A DNA stretch of 64,000 bases from Paenibacillus solanacearum (GCF_910593845.1 NZ_CAJVAS010000002.1:305398-369397), one strand, 5' to 3'. Positions 6,968 through 16,524 are shown, numbered from the stretch's first letter. A program made the numbers and translations. Notes: a model not told the origin generated them from the sequence alone.

Positions 6968-9889
6968 TCACTTCTCCTCTCCCAGCTTCACGGCTTGATG
7001 GACGCGCAAACGCCGGATGTGAAGGAACAAGAGGGCGGCGCCGGTCAGCATCATGACCGCAACGACCGCATACAGCTGGTCCGTGTCCCTGGAATCGAAT
7101 ACGACGCGAAACGGCGGCACTTGCGTTTTTACGTTTTCCGCCGTTTGCAGAAACGGCAGGAATAAGTAGCTCGTCAGCTTGCCGATGCCGAGCCCCAGGG
7201 CGATCGCAAGCCCCGCGGTAAACGCCTGCTCCAGCAGCAGCATGCCAGTCAGCTGTTTTCGCGAAAGCCCCATGGCCCGCAAAACGCCGAACTGTACAAC
7301 CCGGCTCGATAAATTGAAGAACCAATATAAGATATAGCCGATCAGCGAGATGAGCACCGATACGAGAAAGCCGAGGCTCAAAATCCCGAACACGCCTCCC
7401 CGGGCCGGATGCTTCTTCTGCGATATCAACTCGTTGCGCACGTCTTTCACCGTAGCGATGTCGATCTTCTTCTCCTGCAGCGTCTCGATTAGCGGTGCCA
7501 CCTTCGCTCCGTCCTTCATCTTCAGCCACACCTCGTAAGGGGTGACCGGCGCCTGGTCGTAAATATATTCCAGATTCGCAATGAAAAACGGCGTCTGCTC
7601 TGGATATTGGCTCGGCCAGTACGGTACCGTTGCGACGACGATAAATTCCACCGACTGCTGGGCGATCGTAATATTCATCAAATCGCCGACCTTGACATGA
7701 TTTCTCTCGGCAAAGGAACTAGGCACAATGACTGCTTGCTCGTATTGGCCGAGCAAGTTCAAATACGTATTCGGATGCACTTTGAACAAGTCTTTGCGGA
7801 ACCAGGCTACCTTGGCGAAATCGACATTGTCGATCCCCATCAGCATCCCTTGGCCGAGCGACTTGCCGGACACGACGATGTTGCTCTTGGACAGCATGAC
7901 CCTGGCGGCGCTTTCTACGCCTTCCAGCTCGCGAAAAATCACGAAGGGCGGCTCGATGAAGCGCATCTTCGGCGGCGCTTCCGGACCGCCGCCTCCCGGC
8001 TGGCCTGGATTTCCTCCGCCGGTGCCCTGGCCCTGCCCTTGACCTTGGCCTGGCCCCTGGCCTTGACCGCCGCCTTGGCCGCCGTCTCCTTGGCCTTGAC
8101 CCGGATTTTGCTGCTGCGGCAGCTCATCGGACACGGCCTCCCAGTCCGCCTGCATGATGACGTCCGTACCGTAGGCATACAGGATGCGGTCGGTTGAATT
8201 CAAATCGATCGTTCTTGCCGCCGAAGCGTTGTATACGCCTAAGCCAAGCGTCAAAATAAGAAGCAGCATCAACGGATAATACGACGACGCGGAACGCGAC
8301 AGCTGCGTCAGCGTCAAGTAGACCGGGACAGGCAAGAAGCGCTTGCCCAGCCAGTTGCCGAGCTTAAGCAGCCAAGGAAAAATACGTAAAAAAAACAATC
8401 CAAGCGCAATAATCGATAAGGCCGGTATAAAAAACAACAGCGGGTGCACCTGTAGTTGATCGGTGGTCAGTCCCGTTTTGCCGAATAAATCTTGCCTATC
8501 GCTGAACAAATAATAGCCGTAACCGGCAACCGCGATGAGGGCGACGTCCAGGTACCATTTTTGCCAAAACGGTTTTTTATCGCCGCGAGCCAGCTTCTGC
8601 TTATGGCTGACGATGGACGATTTGGCGTACACGACCGCCGGAATGACGCTTGCCATGATGGCGATGACGACGGCCGCCGCCCCGTAGAGCAGCGCTTCCG
8701 TGGAGACGCCGACCGGCACGGCCTTGCGGTCGACAAACGTCAGAAACCCGCTCGAGGAGCCGATGCTCTTCGCCATGAACCAGCCGAGCAGCGGACCGAT
8801 CACCATCGCGGTCGCGCCCAGAATAAGCCCTTCCAGCAAATACACCCATATGATCTGCTTCGTGCTGCCGCCTCGGCTGCGCATCACCGCGATGACGGTC
8901 CGCTGCCGGTCAAGCGACTGCTGCGCGTTCATCACGATATAATAGAACACCATCGCGATCATCGGCGCCGCCAGCGTGAACAGCATAATTTGCAGCTGCA
9001 GGCTCTGCACTTTGAATTCCTGCAAAAGCGGGACGAACGAAATATCGACTCTTGTGTTTTTCAGCTTCTGATACAGCGTAATGTCGAGGCGTTCCAGCTT
9101 TCTCTCGAGCGGAGACAGTTGGCTCGTCTGAATATCCTTCAAATCGAAAGCATAGTACCAGTTGCCGAGATTGAGCGGGATCTTTTTATTTTTGAGCAGC
9201 TCGTCATGAAACACGTTCTCGCTCATAAAAAATGAGCCCGTTAATCCTTCAAGCCCTTGGAACCAGTACGGGCTTGCGTCGTTCTTCGGCTTGAACGTCC
9301 CGGTTACTTTAATTTTCAAGGGAGGAATGCCCATGCCGCCGGCGATCGGGTAATTGAACACGTCGCCGACATGAATATCGTTGCGGTACATCGCTTCCTC
9401 ATGGATAACCGCTTCGAACACGCCGCCTTGCGGCTGATCCTTGTACCACGTCCCTTGCGTCAGCTCGACTTCGTCCTTCAAGCCGCTTTGCGCGAACAGC
9501 GTCATCTGCCGGCGTTTGCTCGGGTCGACCTTGGAAGGGTCATCCGGCGACAGCTGCGTTCCCCTGATCGACAAGCTGCGGACGTACGTTTGTGTCGGGA
9601 ACAAAATTTCCTTCGGGATCTCTTCCCGTATGTATTGATCGGCTTCATTCAGCGCATCGAGCTCGGCCTGGTCGCTCCCGGCCGCCTGATAACGAATCAG
9701 CACCGAGCCGGCGGGAAGGCCGCTGCTCTTCTCCTCGAGCGATTTGGAAACTACGCGCTTGAGCGAGCCGTCCGAGTACATCGGAATGCTCGTCGTAAAG
9801 GCGACGGCCATAATCAATCCGGCCAGCGTGCTGAGCGTCAGCCAGCGCGTATTCCACATTTTGCGGGTCAAAAATCGCAGCATCGGCAT
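6968..9889 (-). CDS. FtsX/MacB-type ABC permease, two-module, with Gly-Gln-rich insert
   Basis: 973 residues; the ATG at 9889 shares one base with the stop of the membrane-fusion gene (TAATG), so translation is probably coupled. Integral membrane permease of the exporter (mechanotransmission) class. One helix near residues 15-35 precedes a large extracytoplasmic domain. Three helices follow at about 300-420, then two or three at about 445-550, a second extracytoplasmic domain, and a final three-helix set at about 835-960 containing the FtsX-like FGVLRAMGLSRKQL. That gives two FtsX modules in one chain. Residues about 590-638 are a low-complexity tract almost wholly Gly, Gln and Pro, in the second extracytoplasmic domain. 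The substrate is unknown; lipids, peptides or signalling by shape change are all possible. Confidence 0.9.
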   Translation of the reverse strand: MPMLRFLTRKMWNTRWLTLSTLAGLIMAVAFTTSIPMYSDGSLKRVVSKSLEEKSSGLPAGSVLIRYQAAGSDQAELDALNEADQYIREEIPKEILFPTQTYVRSLSIRGTQLSPDDPSKVDPSKRRQMTLFAQSGLKDEVELTQGTWYKDQPQGGVFEAVIHEEAMYRNDIHVGDVFNYPIAGGMGIPPLKIKVTGTFKPKNDASPYWFQGLEGLTGSFFMSENVFHDELLKNKKIPLNLGNWYYAFDLKDIQTSQLSPLERKLERLDITLYQKLKNTRVDISFVPLLQEFKVQSLQLQIMLFTLAAPMIAMVFYYIVMNAQQSLDRQRTVIAVMRSRGGSTKQIIWVYLLEGLILGATAMVIGPLLGWFMAKSIGSSSGFLTFVDRKAVPVGVSTEALLYGAAAVVIAIMASVIPAVVYAKSSIVSHKQKLARGDKKPFWQKWYLDVALIAVAGYGYYLFSDRQDLFGKTGLTTDQLQVHPLLFFIPALSIIALGLFFLRIFPWLLKLGNWLGKRFLPVPVYLTLTQLSRSASSYYPLMLLLILTLGLGVYNASAARTIDLNSTDRILYAYGTDVIMQADWEAVSDELPQQQNPGQGQGDGGQGGGQGQGPGQGQGQGQGTGGGNPGQPGGGGPEAPPKMRFIEPPFVIFRELEGVESAARVMLSKSNIVVSGKSLGQGMLMGIDNVDFAKVAWFRKDLFKVHPNTYLNLLGQYEQAVIVPSSFAERNHVKVGDLMNITIAQQSVEFIVVATVPYWPSQYPEQTPFFIANLEYIYDQAPVTPYEVWLKMKDGAKVAPLIETLQEKKIDIATVKDVRNELISQKKHPARGGVFGILSLGFLVSVLISLIGYILYWFFNLSSRVVQFGVLRAMGLSRKQLTGMLLLEQAFTAGLAIALGLGIGKLTSYLFLPFLQTAENVKTQVPPFRVVFDSRDTDQLYAVVAVMMLTGAALLFLHIRRLRVHQAVKLGEEK

Positions 9890-10995
9890 TAGCGGCCCAC
9901 TACTTTCTGGCCTGGCGTCAGCCCCTTGACAATTTCCACATCCGTCGGCGTCTGCTGCCCGACTTCGACGTCGACTTCCCGTTTGTTGCCCTGTTCGTCA
10001 ACGACCTGCACATAGTTTCTCCCCGCATAGGAACGAAGTGCAGCAAGCGGAATGACGACCGCGTTCTCCTTGCGCTGGGTAATGACCGATATGCTCAGCG
10101 GCGTGCCGCGATTCAAGCTAGGGGGGAACGAATCCAGCTCGACAAGCAAGTAGTTATCGATCGAATCCGGCGTTTTTTGCCCGTTGTTCCCCGGGAACGT
10201 CCCGCCTCCGCCGCCCGTGCTGCCGTCCGTCTTCGGATTTGGCAATTGAAGCACCTTGCCTTTATGCTGTCCGGCCGCATTAATGTCGACGACGGTTTCC
10301 ATCCCGATGGCTACCCGCTTGAGATCGTCTTGACTCAGCGTCGCCGCTACGGTCAATTTGGACAAGTCGGCGATCGTCACGATGGCATCGTACGCTTTGA
10401 CCGTGTCGCCTTTTTGCAAATAAACGGACACAATTGTCCCCGCGAACGGCGCCTTCAGCTTGGCATCCGTTACGGTCTTCATCAGCTTGTTCAGTTCCTC
10501 CCGCTTCAGCTCGAAGTCGATCTTCGCCAGCTCGACCTGATCCGCGCCCATCTCGTCGGCTTTGCGCAGCGTCTCGATCATTTGCAGTTCATCCTTGCGG
10601 GTTTGCAACTGCTTCTGCTTCAGCTGGCTTTCCAGCTCCGTCACGTCGAGCTCGGCTATCAACTGGCCTTGCTCCACCTTGTCGCCGACTTTCACCGCGA
10701 CATTCTTCAGCCGCCGGCTCGTTTCGTCGGTAAAATACAAATCCTCCTCGACCGTCGCCATTAACCGGCCCGCTCCGCGCACCTTCGTCTCGAGCGTATC
10801 GGTCTTCACGACATACTCCGGCTTCTTGGACAGTTTCGGCGCCGTAATGACCGGCACGGCCTCTTCCTCGTCCTCCTTCGGCAGTAAAGAGCAGCCGGAA
10901 GAGGCGAGCATCGCCGCAGCCACGCCAAGCAGCAGAACCGGCTTCCCTTTATTCTTAAGAATTGATAAATTTTCCATCCACCATTTCGAATACAC
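9889..10995 (-). CDS. Membrane-fusion (HlyD/MacA-type) lipoprotein of the exporter
   Basis: About 368 residues. The preferred start is the GTG at 10995, which has GGAGG nine bases upstream; an ATG at 10977 is the alternative. Either start overlaps the end of the upstream ATPase gene. The signal core VLLLGVAAAML ends in ASSGC, a lipobox. Then come the lipoyl half GRLMATVEEDLYF, a Gln/Lys/Glu-rich coiled coil at about 120-160, the returning half APFAGTIVSVYLQKGDTV, and a beta-barrel region. A Gly/Thr-rich loop lies near 285. In Gram-positives such proteins bridge the permease to the wall side. With the ATPases and permease it makes a MacA-MacB-like pump. Confidence 0.88.
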   Translation of the reverse strand: MYSKWWMENLSILKNKGKPVLLLGVAAAMLASSGCSLLPKEDEEEAVPVITAPKLSKKPEYVVKTDTLETKVRGAGRLMATVEEDLYFTDETSRRLKNVAVKVGDKVEQGQLIAELDVTELESQLKQKQLQTRKDELQMIETLRKADEMGADQVELAKIDFELKREELNKLMKTVTDAKLKAPFAGTIVSVYLQKGDTVKAYDAIVTIADLSKLTVAATLSQDDLKRVAIGMETVVDINAAGQHKGKVLQLPNPKTDGSTGGGGGTFPGNNGQKTPDSIDNYLLVELDSFPPSLNRGTPLSISVITQRKENAVVIPLAALRSYAGRNYVQVVDEQGNKREVDVEVGQQTPTDVEIVKGLTPGQKVVGR

Positions 10996-11788
10996 GGTCG
11001 GCAACCTCCATTATTGTCGGATCATGTGTCGTCATGCAGATCGTCATCCGTTCGGTCCGGATAATATCGCGGAACACGGCCATCACCTGCGCGCCCATTT
11101 GCGAATCAAGCTCAGCCGTCGGCTCGTCGGCAAGCAGCAGGACGGGCCGGTGCGCAATCGCTTTGGCAATCGCCACGCGCTGCTGCTCGCCGCCCGACAG
11201 CTCGAACGGACGATGATGCATCCGCCGGCCGAGACCGACCAGCTCCAAGCAGTGCGTCACGCGCGACTTCCACTGCGACCGCGGCACTCCCGCCATCCGC
11301 AGCGATAATTCCACATTTTCCCAAGCGGACAAAAGAGGCATTAAAGCAAACGATTGAAATATAAATCCGATTTCTTTTCTTCTTATGTATGTCCGTTCGT
11401 CATCGCTGCAGCGGTGAAACGCATGCGTCTGGAAATAAATTTCCCCTTTGTTCGGCTGGTCCAGCCCGCCGATCATATTCAAAAGCGTCGTCTTGCCGGA
11501 ACCGGACCGTCCCTTCAGCATCGCGAGCTGCGTCGGGTACAGCTCCATATGGATTCCCTTCAGCACGTGAAGCTGCTGGCCCCCTACCGGAAAGGAACGC
11601 TCCACGCCGCTGACGGTAAGCATCGGCTGGCTCGTGTCGATCTCCCGGTACGCCGCCGGTTCTGGCGCAATCCGGTCTATCGGCGGTTCTGTCGCCGCCG
11701 CGGCTTGCCCGGCTGCGGTCTCCGCTGTCGATTCGGCTGCGGCGGGCTGCGGCGCAGGCTCCTTATTTCTGCGCAGCCATAACTTCAT
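10955..11788 (-). CDS. MacB/LolD-type ABC ATPase with Ala/Pro-rich N-terminal extension
   Basis: 277 residues; the ATG at 11788 follows AGGGGGAA, and an upstream in-frame ATG at 11842 has no such site. Walker A KGRSGSGKTTLL, Q-loop GFIFQSFALMP, signature ELSGGEQQRVAIA, Walker B VLLLADEPTAELD and TTHD mark an active ATPase of the exporter class. The first 50 or so residues, after the basic start MKLWLRRNKEP, are mostly Ala, Pro, Glu and Thr and come before the nucleotide-binding domain; this is longer than typical LolD proteins. It is the first gene of the operon. Two distinct ATPases with one double-module permease suggests a heterodimeric motor. Confidence 0.92.
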   Translation of the reverse strand: MKLWLRRNKEPAPQPAAAESTAETAAGQAAAATEPPIDRIAPEPAAYREIDTSQPMLTVSGVERSFPVGGQQLHVLKGIHMELYPTQLAMLKGRSGSGKTTLLNMIGGLDQPNKGEIYFQTHAFHRCSDDERTYIRRKEIGFIFQSFALMPLLSAWENVELSLRMAGVPRSQWKSRVTHCLELVGLGRRMHHRPFELSGGEQQRVAIAKAIAHRPVLLLADEPTAELDSQMGAQVMAVFRDIIRTERMTICMTTHDPTIMEVADRVFEMVDGKFINS

Positions 11789-11910
11789 AACGTTCCCCCT
11801 CTTTCCTGCTGCTACCTCTAGTAATCTGTATACTACATTCAACCATATCTATAGACGCTCCCGGTCAAAGAAAGGTTACAAAAAAACAATGAATTTATAA
11901 AAAATATTTC

Positions 11911-11937
11911 CAGTTCGGAAAAAAGGACGACGAACTG
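11911..11937. promoter_or_regulatory. Inverted repeat in the exporter operon leader
   Basis: CAGTTCG (11911-11917) is repeated inverted as CGAACTG (11931-11937) with a 13-base spacer. It lies between the predicted promoter and the first ATPase gene, so it could be an operator or a leader hairpin. No T run follows, so it does not look like a terminator. Confidence 0.35.
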
Positions 11938-11969
11938 CGAAAATCTTTTTCTTCATGAAATATATGGAA

Positions 11970-11998
11970 ATTATACTAAACGTTCGCATATTCGTCGA
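11970..11998 (-). promoter_or_regulatory. Predicted sigma-A promoter of the exporter operon
   Basis: On the minus strand, TCGACG (11993-11998) and TATAAT (11970-11975) are separated by exactly 17 bases. The -10 matches consensus fully and the -35 in four of six. The leader to the ATG at 11788 would be about 175 nt. Confidence 0.55.
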
Positions 11999-12239
11999 CC
12001 CTTGTCCGCAGCACGATAACAAGCCGATTGTCTGCCCGAGCCGGCCGCCTGAATCGTGCGAAGTGCTCTTCGCTCCATCCAGTGGACGTCACAAACCTTT
12101 GAGGCAAGGAGAATGGCACCTCTATTTAAATATGACAGCGTTTCCAATTGTAACAAAAAAGCTCCATACCACGTAGGATCGTCATGTGGCATGAAGCGCT
12201 TCTGTATTATGAAATCCATATGTCACACCGATGCGTCCG

Positions 12240-12920
12240 TTAACGCGACCGGAACTTTTGCGAATGCTCTTTCGCCTGCTCGACGGTCGTAATCCGGTTG
12301 CGCTGCCATTCGAGCAGTATGCGGTCGATATAGCGGAAATGCACCTTCCCGGCGAATACCGCTTCTTTCAGTCCCGCCAGAATGAGCTCCTCCGGGTAAC
12401 CGTCCTTGTCGATCCAGCCGGCGATCGATTCCAGCTCCATCGGCGTCAGCGGACGTCCGAATTCTTTTTCGAAGATGGAGAACACGTCTTTCCGCTCCGA
12501 ACGACTGCCGGCTGCCTGTCTCTGCTGCGTCAGCCGCTCGCTCTCCAGCTCCTCGTACCGGAATTCGGCGAGCCGCTCCATCAGCGGCTTCCAGTTATAC
12601 TTTTCCGAATGAACGCCCGTCGCCGGGTCCATCACTTCATCGATGAGCAGCAGCCCTTCCTTCAGCAGCTTCTGCAGCGAAGCGATTACTTTCTCCTGCG
12701 TTACGGACATCCGCGATTTAAGCTCCTCCAGCGTCGGGAAGTCCTTCCCTTCCTTCTGCTTGAAAGCCATAACATGCAAAATCAGCATCACGTCAAGCTC
12801 ATGCAGCTTCAGCCGCGTGTAGTACTGGAACAGCCAGTACGGCACATCCACATGGCCATCCTGCCATCCCATGAGCAGCACGGACGGCAGCTCTACAGCC
12901 TGTTGCTCGCTACGTCTCAT
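12240..12920 (-). CDS. dnaD: DnaD replication initiation protein
   Basis: 226 residues from the ATG at 12920, set by AAAGGGG eight bases upstream; the ATG two codons earlier is too close to it. The N-terminal winged-helix part (DDBH1) covers about residues 15-110, with LKLHELDVMLILHVMAF and the GLLLIDEV wing. The C-terminal DDBH2 part is about 135-210, with FSIFEKEFGRPLTPMELE and the conserved end FRYIDRILLEWQRNRI. DnaD helps DnaA and DnaB load the helicase at oriC and at restarting forks. It follows asnS by 129 bp, the same order as in B. subtilis, which supports the call. Confidence 0.95.
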   Translation of the reverse strand: MRRSEQQAVELPSVLLMGWQDGHVDVPYWLFQYYTRLKLHELDVMLILHVMAFKQKEGKDFPTLEELKSRMSVTQEKVIASLQKLLKEGLLLIDEVMDPATGVHSEKYNWKPLMERLAEFRYEELESERLTQQRQAAGSRSERKDVFSIFEKEFGRPLTPMELESIAGWIDKDGYPEELILAGLKEAVFAGKVHFRYIDRILLEWQRNRITTVEQAKEHSQKFRSR

Positions 12921-13049
12921 GCACATTGCCCCTTTCCTGCGTTACAAGCGATCGCGGTCGGCCTGCGGGGATGCTGCCCAAGCTCAAGTCCGAGCCCCCT
13001 TCGGCGGCACCTCCACCTGCTCCGGATCGAAAACAACAAGCGCGCTTGC

Positions 13050-14348
13050 TTACGGATACAAACGATACAGCAGCCGCGGGAACGGAATCGTCTCACGCAC
13101 GTGATCGAGACCGCAAATCCATGCTACCGTACGCTCCAGACCAAGCCCGAAGCCGGAATGCGGCACCGTTCCGTATTTACGCAGATCGAGGTACCACTGG
13201 TACGCTTCCTTGGACAGCTCATGCTCCTGGAATCGCTCTTCCATCAGGTCCGGGTCGTCGATCCGCTGGCTGCCTCCGATAATTTCGCCATATCCTTCGG
13301 GCGCGATCATGTCGGCGCACAGCACCACCTCCGGACGGTTCGGATCCGGCTTCATGTAGAACGCCTTGATCCCCGTCGGATAATGGGTAATGAATACCGG
13401 CGTCTCGTATTTCTCGGCGATCACCGTCTCGTGCGGCGCGCCGAAATCTTCGCCCCACTCGAACTCGTGGCCTTCGGCCTTCAGAAACTTCACCGCTTCG
13501 TCGTATGAAATCCGCGGGAACGGCGCCTTGATTTTTTCCAGCTTCGCCACATCGCGCTCCAGCACTTCAAGCTCCTTGCGGCAGTGCTCCAGCACCGAGC
13601 CGACGATATGCGATATGAACTGCTCCTGCACTTCCAGATTTTGCTCGTGATCGACAAACGCCATCTCCGGCTCGATCATCCAGAACTCGATCAAATGCCG
13701 GCGCGTCTTCGACTTTTCCGCACGGAACGTCGGACCGAACGAATAAACACGCCCGAGCGCCATCGCCGCCGCCTCCATGTACAGCTGGCCGCTCTGCGTC
13801 AGGAACGCATCCTCGTCAAAATATTTGGTGTGAAACAAATTCGTCGTTCCTTCGCAAGAAGAAGGCGTCAAGATCGGCGGATCGACCAGCTGAAAGCCGC
13901 GCTCGTCGAAAAACTGCTGGATCGCCCGAATGATTTGCGCGCGAATCACGAGAATCGCCCGCTGCCGCGGCGAACGGATCCACAGATGGCGGTGATCCAT
14001 CAGAAAATCGACGCCGTGCTCCTTCGGCGTAATCGGATAATCGCTCGTCACTTGAATCAGCTCGATCCCCGTCACCGTCAGTTCAAAGCCGCCTTTGCTG
14101 CGCGTGTCCTCGCGAACCGTGCCAGTGACATACAGGGAGCTTTCCTGCGTCAGCTTACCCGCATCCTCCCATACCTGCGCATCGACTTCGCTCTTGACGA
14201 CGACGCCTTGCATGAAGCCCGACCCGTCGCGAAGCTGCAGGAAGCGGATTTTGCCGCTGGAACGCATGTTATGCAGCCAGCAGCCGATCGTCACCGTCTC
14301 GTTGATATGCCGACCCGCCTCGCGGATCATGACCAAATTACGCTTCAT
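13050..14348 (-). CDS. asnS: Asparaginyl-tRNA synthetase
   Basis: 432 residues from the ATG at 14348, after GGGAGGAAGG; the open frame runs about 30 codons further up without a start site. Charges tRNA-Asn with asparagine in the cytoplasm. An OB-fold anticodon-binding domain at the N-terminus ([17 protein letters not shown]) is followed by a class II catalytic core. Motif 2 is in [20 protein letters not shown] and motif 3 in [16 protein letters not shown]. Length matches the bacterial family. It lies downstream of ackA and upstream of dnaD; its likely -10 TATAAT (14440-14445) overlaps the ackA stop, and a LexA-like dyad lies just after it. Confidence 0.97.
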   Translation of the reverse strand: MKRNLVMIREAGRHINETVTIGCWLHNMRSSGKIRFLQLRDGSGFMQGVVVKSEVDAQVWEDAGKLTQESSLYVTGTVREDTRSKGGFELTVTGIELIQVTSDYPITPKEHGVDFLMDHRHLWIRSPRQRAILVIRAQIIRAIQQFFDERGFQLVDPPILTPSSCEGTTNLFHTKYFDEDAFLTQSGQLYMEAAAMALGRVYSFGPTFRAEKSKTRRHLIEFWMIEPEMAFVDHEQNLEVQEQFISHIVGSVLEHCRKELEVLERDVAKLEKIKAPFPRISYDEAVKFLKAEGHEFEWGEDFGAPHETVIAEKYETPVFITHYPTGIKAFYMKPDPNRPEVVLCADMIAPEGYGEIIGGSQRIDDPDLMEERFQEHELSKEAYQWYLDLRKYGTVPHSGFGLGLERTVAWICGLDHVRETIPFPRLLYRLYP

Positions 14349-14408
14349 TGTCCCTTCCTCCCGGATGGAAATATGACTGCGGGAACCAGGGCCGCATATT
14401 TGTCCGAC

Positions 14409-14422
14409 TGAACAAATGTTCG
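14409..14422. promoter_or_regulatory. LexA/DinR-like box before asnS-dnaD
   Basis: TGAACAAATGTTCG is a GAAC-N4-GTTC dyad that agrees with 12 of 14 positions of the Bacillus DinR box CGAACRNRYGTTYC. It lies between the putative -10 of asnS and its start codon. A match of this quality can occur by chance. Confidence 0.3.
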
Positions 14423-14440
14423 GGCTGATTCCCACTCTCA

Positions 14441-15655
14441 TTATATTACACTACGCCGATTTAAAATCAACTGGTACGTATCTCTGGCAATAACAAGCTC
14501 TTCATTGGTCGGAATGACCAGCACCTGCACGCGGGAGGCCGGCGTCGTAATCAACCGTTCCGCCGACGAACGCTGCGCATTCACCGTTTCGTCCAGTTCG
14601 ACTCCAAGGAAACTCAGATTGCGGCATACCGCCTCGCGCAAGGGCGCCGAATTCTCGCCCACCCCGGCCGTGAACACGATCGCATCCAGCCCGTTCATCG
14701 CCGCCGCATAGGCGCCGATATATTTGCGCAGACGGTATTCGTACATGTCGAACGCCAGCTTCGCGTTCGCGTCGCCGTCCGCCATCGCCTGTTGAATTTC
14801 GCGCATATCGCTGCCGAGCCGCGAAATCGCCAGCAGCCCGCTATGCTTGTTCAGCATGGAGTTGACTTCGCTGAGCGTCAAATCTTCTTTCCCCATGGCG
14901 AACGGCACGATCGCCGGGTCGATATCGCCGCTGCGCGTCCCCATCATGAGCCCTTCGAGCGGCGTCATGCCCATGCTCGTGTCCACAGAGCGGCCGCTTA
15001 CGATCGCCGCGCAGCTGGCGCCGTTGCCGATATGGCATGTGATCAGCTTCAGCTCCTCGAGCGGCCGGCCAAGCAGCGCCGCCGCTCTCTCGCTGACGTA
15101 AGCGTGCGACGTGCCGTGAAAGCCGTAACGGCGAATTTTATGCCGCTTGTACAGCACCGATGGAATCGGATACAAATAAGCGACAGGCGGCATCGTCTGA
15201 TGGAAAGCGGTGTCGAACACGACCGCCTGCGGCACGTCCGGCATATTCGCTTCCACCGCCAGGATGCCCTGCATGTGCGCCGGATTATGCAGCGGCGCCA
15301 GCTCGAACAGCCGCTTGATCTCCCGCTTCACCTCTTCGTCGACCAGAACGGAGCTGGCGAACGATTCGCCGCCGTGAACGACCCGGTGGCCTACGGCTTC
15401 AATCTCGCTTGACGATTTCAGCACGCCGTGCGCCGGATGCACGAGCAAGTCGAGCACCTTGCGGATCGCCGTCGTGTGCTCCAATATTTCCTCGACGGCA
15501 TGTACCTCGGGCTTGCCGGCCGGTTCATACGTTACAATCGCCGAATCCATCCCGATCCGCTCAACTTTGCCTGCGGCAATGACCGTTTCCTCCCGCATAT
15601 CGTACAGCTGAAATTTCACCGAAGAACTGCCGGCATTGATGACGAGAATGTTCAT
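14441..15655 (-). CDS. ackA: Acetate kinase
   Basis: 404 residues, full family length. Interconverts acetyl phosphate plus ADP with acetate plus ATP. The phosphate-binding start NAGSSSVKF, the second signature [12 protein letters not shown], and [14 protein letters not shown] with the catalytic region are present, as is the late ATP site FTAGVGENS. The ATG at 15655 overlaps the stop of the upstream dehydrogenase gene (ATGA), so the two are translationally coupled. There is no pta gene beside it. Coupling to a 3-hydroxyacyl-CoA dehydrogenase suggests overflow or short-chain fatty-acid metabolism. Confidence 0.97.
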   Translation of the reverse strand: MNILVINAGSSSVKFQLYDMREETVIAAGKVERIGMDSAIVTYEPAGKPEVHAVEEILEHTTAIRKVLDLLVHPAHGVLKSSSEIEAVGHRVVHGGESFASSVLVDEEVKREIKRLFELAPLHNPAHMQGILAVEANMPDVPQAVVFDTAFHQTMPPVAYLYPIPSVLYKRHKIRRYGFHGTSHAYVSERAAALLGRPLEELKLITCHIGNGASCAAIVSGRSVDTSMGMTPLEGLMMGTRSGDIDPAIVPFAMGKEDLTLSEVNSMLNKHSGLLAISRLGSDMREIQQAMADGDANAKLAFDMYEYRLRKYIGAYAAAMNGLDAIVFTAGVGENSAPLREAVCRNLSFLGVELDETVNAQRSSAERLITTPASRVQVLVIPTNEELVIARDTYQLILNRRSVI

Positions 15656-16524
15656 ACCCGGTCACCGTCCCTGTCATAGCTGAAAAAGCCTTGTCCCGTC
15701 TTCGTACCGAGCTGTCCTGCGCGAACCATTTGCTTAAGCAGCACAGCCGGCCGGTATTTGACGTCGCCAAATTCGCGGAACATGCGCTCCATCGCGTCGA
15801 GGATCGAATCAAGCCCGAACCGGTCCGCCATCTCGAGCGGCCCGTAGCGGAAATCGTAGCCGAGCCGCATCGCGCTGTCGATATCTTCGGCGCTGGCGAC
15901 GCGCTCCGACAACACGTGCATCGCTTCGTTGATCAATACGCAAATGAGCCGCGTCGTCACGAAGCCGGGCGACTCGTATACCTGAATGCCCCGCGACTGA
16001 ATCGTTTCCTCGACAAAACGCCTTGTCCGGCCGAACGTGTCGTCGCTCGTTCGAAGCCCTCTTATAATTTCCACCAAATGTATTTTTGAAACGGGATAAA
16101 TGAAATGAAGACCGATGACGCGTTCCGGGCGCGCTGTTACCGCTGCCATCTCAGTCAAGCTGAGCGTGGATGTATTGCTCGCCAGAATGACCGGTTCCGG
16201 ACAAAGCGCATCAAGCTGCCGGAACACTTCCTTCTTCAACGCAAGCTCCTCGTTTACGGATTCAATGACCATATCGCAGCTCGACAGCAGCTGCCAGTCG
16301 GTCTCGAAATGAATTTTGCCCGTTATGATTTTTTTCTCCGCTGCGGTGATCGCCCATTTCTCCATCTGCTTGTCCAGGCTCATCCCGATGCCTTGGCTCG
16401 CCCGTTCCAGCTTCTCCGCATTTTTATCGATCAGGACGACCTCAAGGCCTCGGGCCGCGGTCATCTCCGCAATACCTTGTCCCATGGTACCGGCGCCTAC
16501 GACGCCGATTCTGCTTACTGCCAT
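15652..16524 (-). CDS. 3-hydroxyacyl-CoA (3-hydroxybutyryl-CoA) dehydrogenase
   Basis: 290 residues from the ATG at 16524, preceded by AAAGGGGG; the longer open frame above it has no start signal. NAD-binding Rossmann fold at the start (RIGVVGAGTMGQGIAEM), catalytic region FIYPVSKIHLVEII with the HFI-type His in GLHFIYPVS, and a C-terminal domain with GYDFRYGPLEMADRFGLD. Oxidises 3-hydroxybutyryl-CoA to acetoacetyl-CoA or the reverse, as Hbd or MmgB. A TATAAT at 16561-16566 on the minus strand may be its -10, but no good -35 was found. It overlaps ackA by 4 bp. Confidence 0.93.
   Translation of the reverse strand: MAVSRIGVVGAGTMGQGIAEMTAARGLEVVLIDKNAEKLERASQGIGMSLDKQMEKWAITAAEKKIITGKIHFETDWQLLSSCDMVIESVNEELALKKEVFRQLDALCPEPVILASNTSTLSLTEMAAVTARPERVIGLHFIYPVSKIHLVEIIRGLRTSDDTFGRTRRFVEETIQSRGIQVYESPGFVTTRLICVLINEAMHVLSERVASAEDIDSAMRLGYDFRYGPLEMADRFGLDSILDAMERMFREFGDVKYRPAVLLKQMVRAGQLGTKTGQGFFSYDRDGDRV

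Larger units (their letters stand above)
11789..12239. other. 451-bp gap without a convincing gene
   Basis: The part near 11850-11990 is AT-rich and holds the predicted exporter promoter and an inverted repeat. From about 12000 to 12239 I see no ribosome-binding-site-backed frame, no strong hairpin and no RNA gene. In B. subtilis nth follows dnaD; it is not here. Confidence 0.6.

Noticed and set aside
11971..12219. 82-codon minus-strand frame in the gap after dnaD
   Set aside because: No ribosome binding site, no recognisable motif, and it overlaps the predicted exporter promoter.
12231..13508. 425-codon plus-strand frame opposite dnaD and asnS
   Set aside because: Antisense shadow of two well-identified genes, rich in Arg and His as such shadows are.
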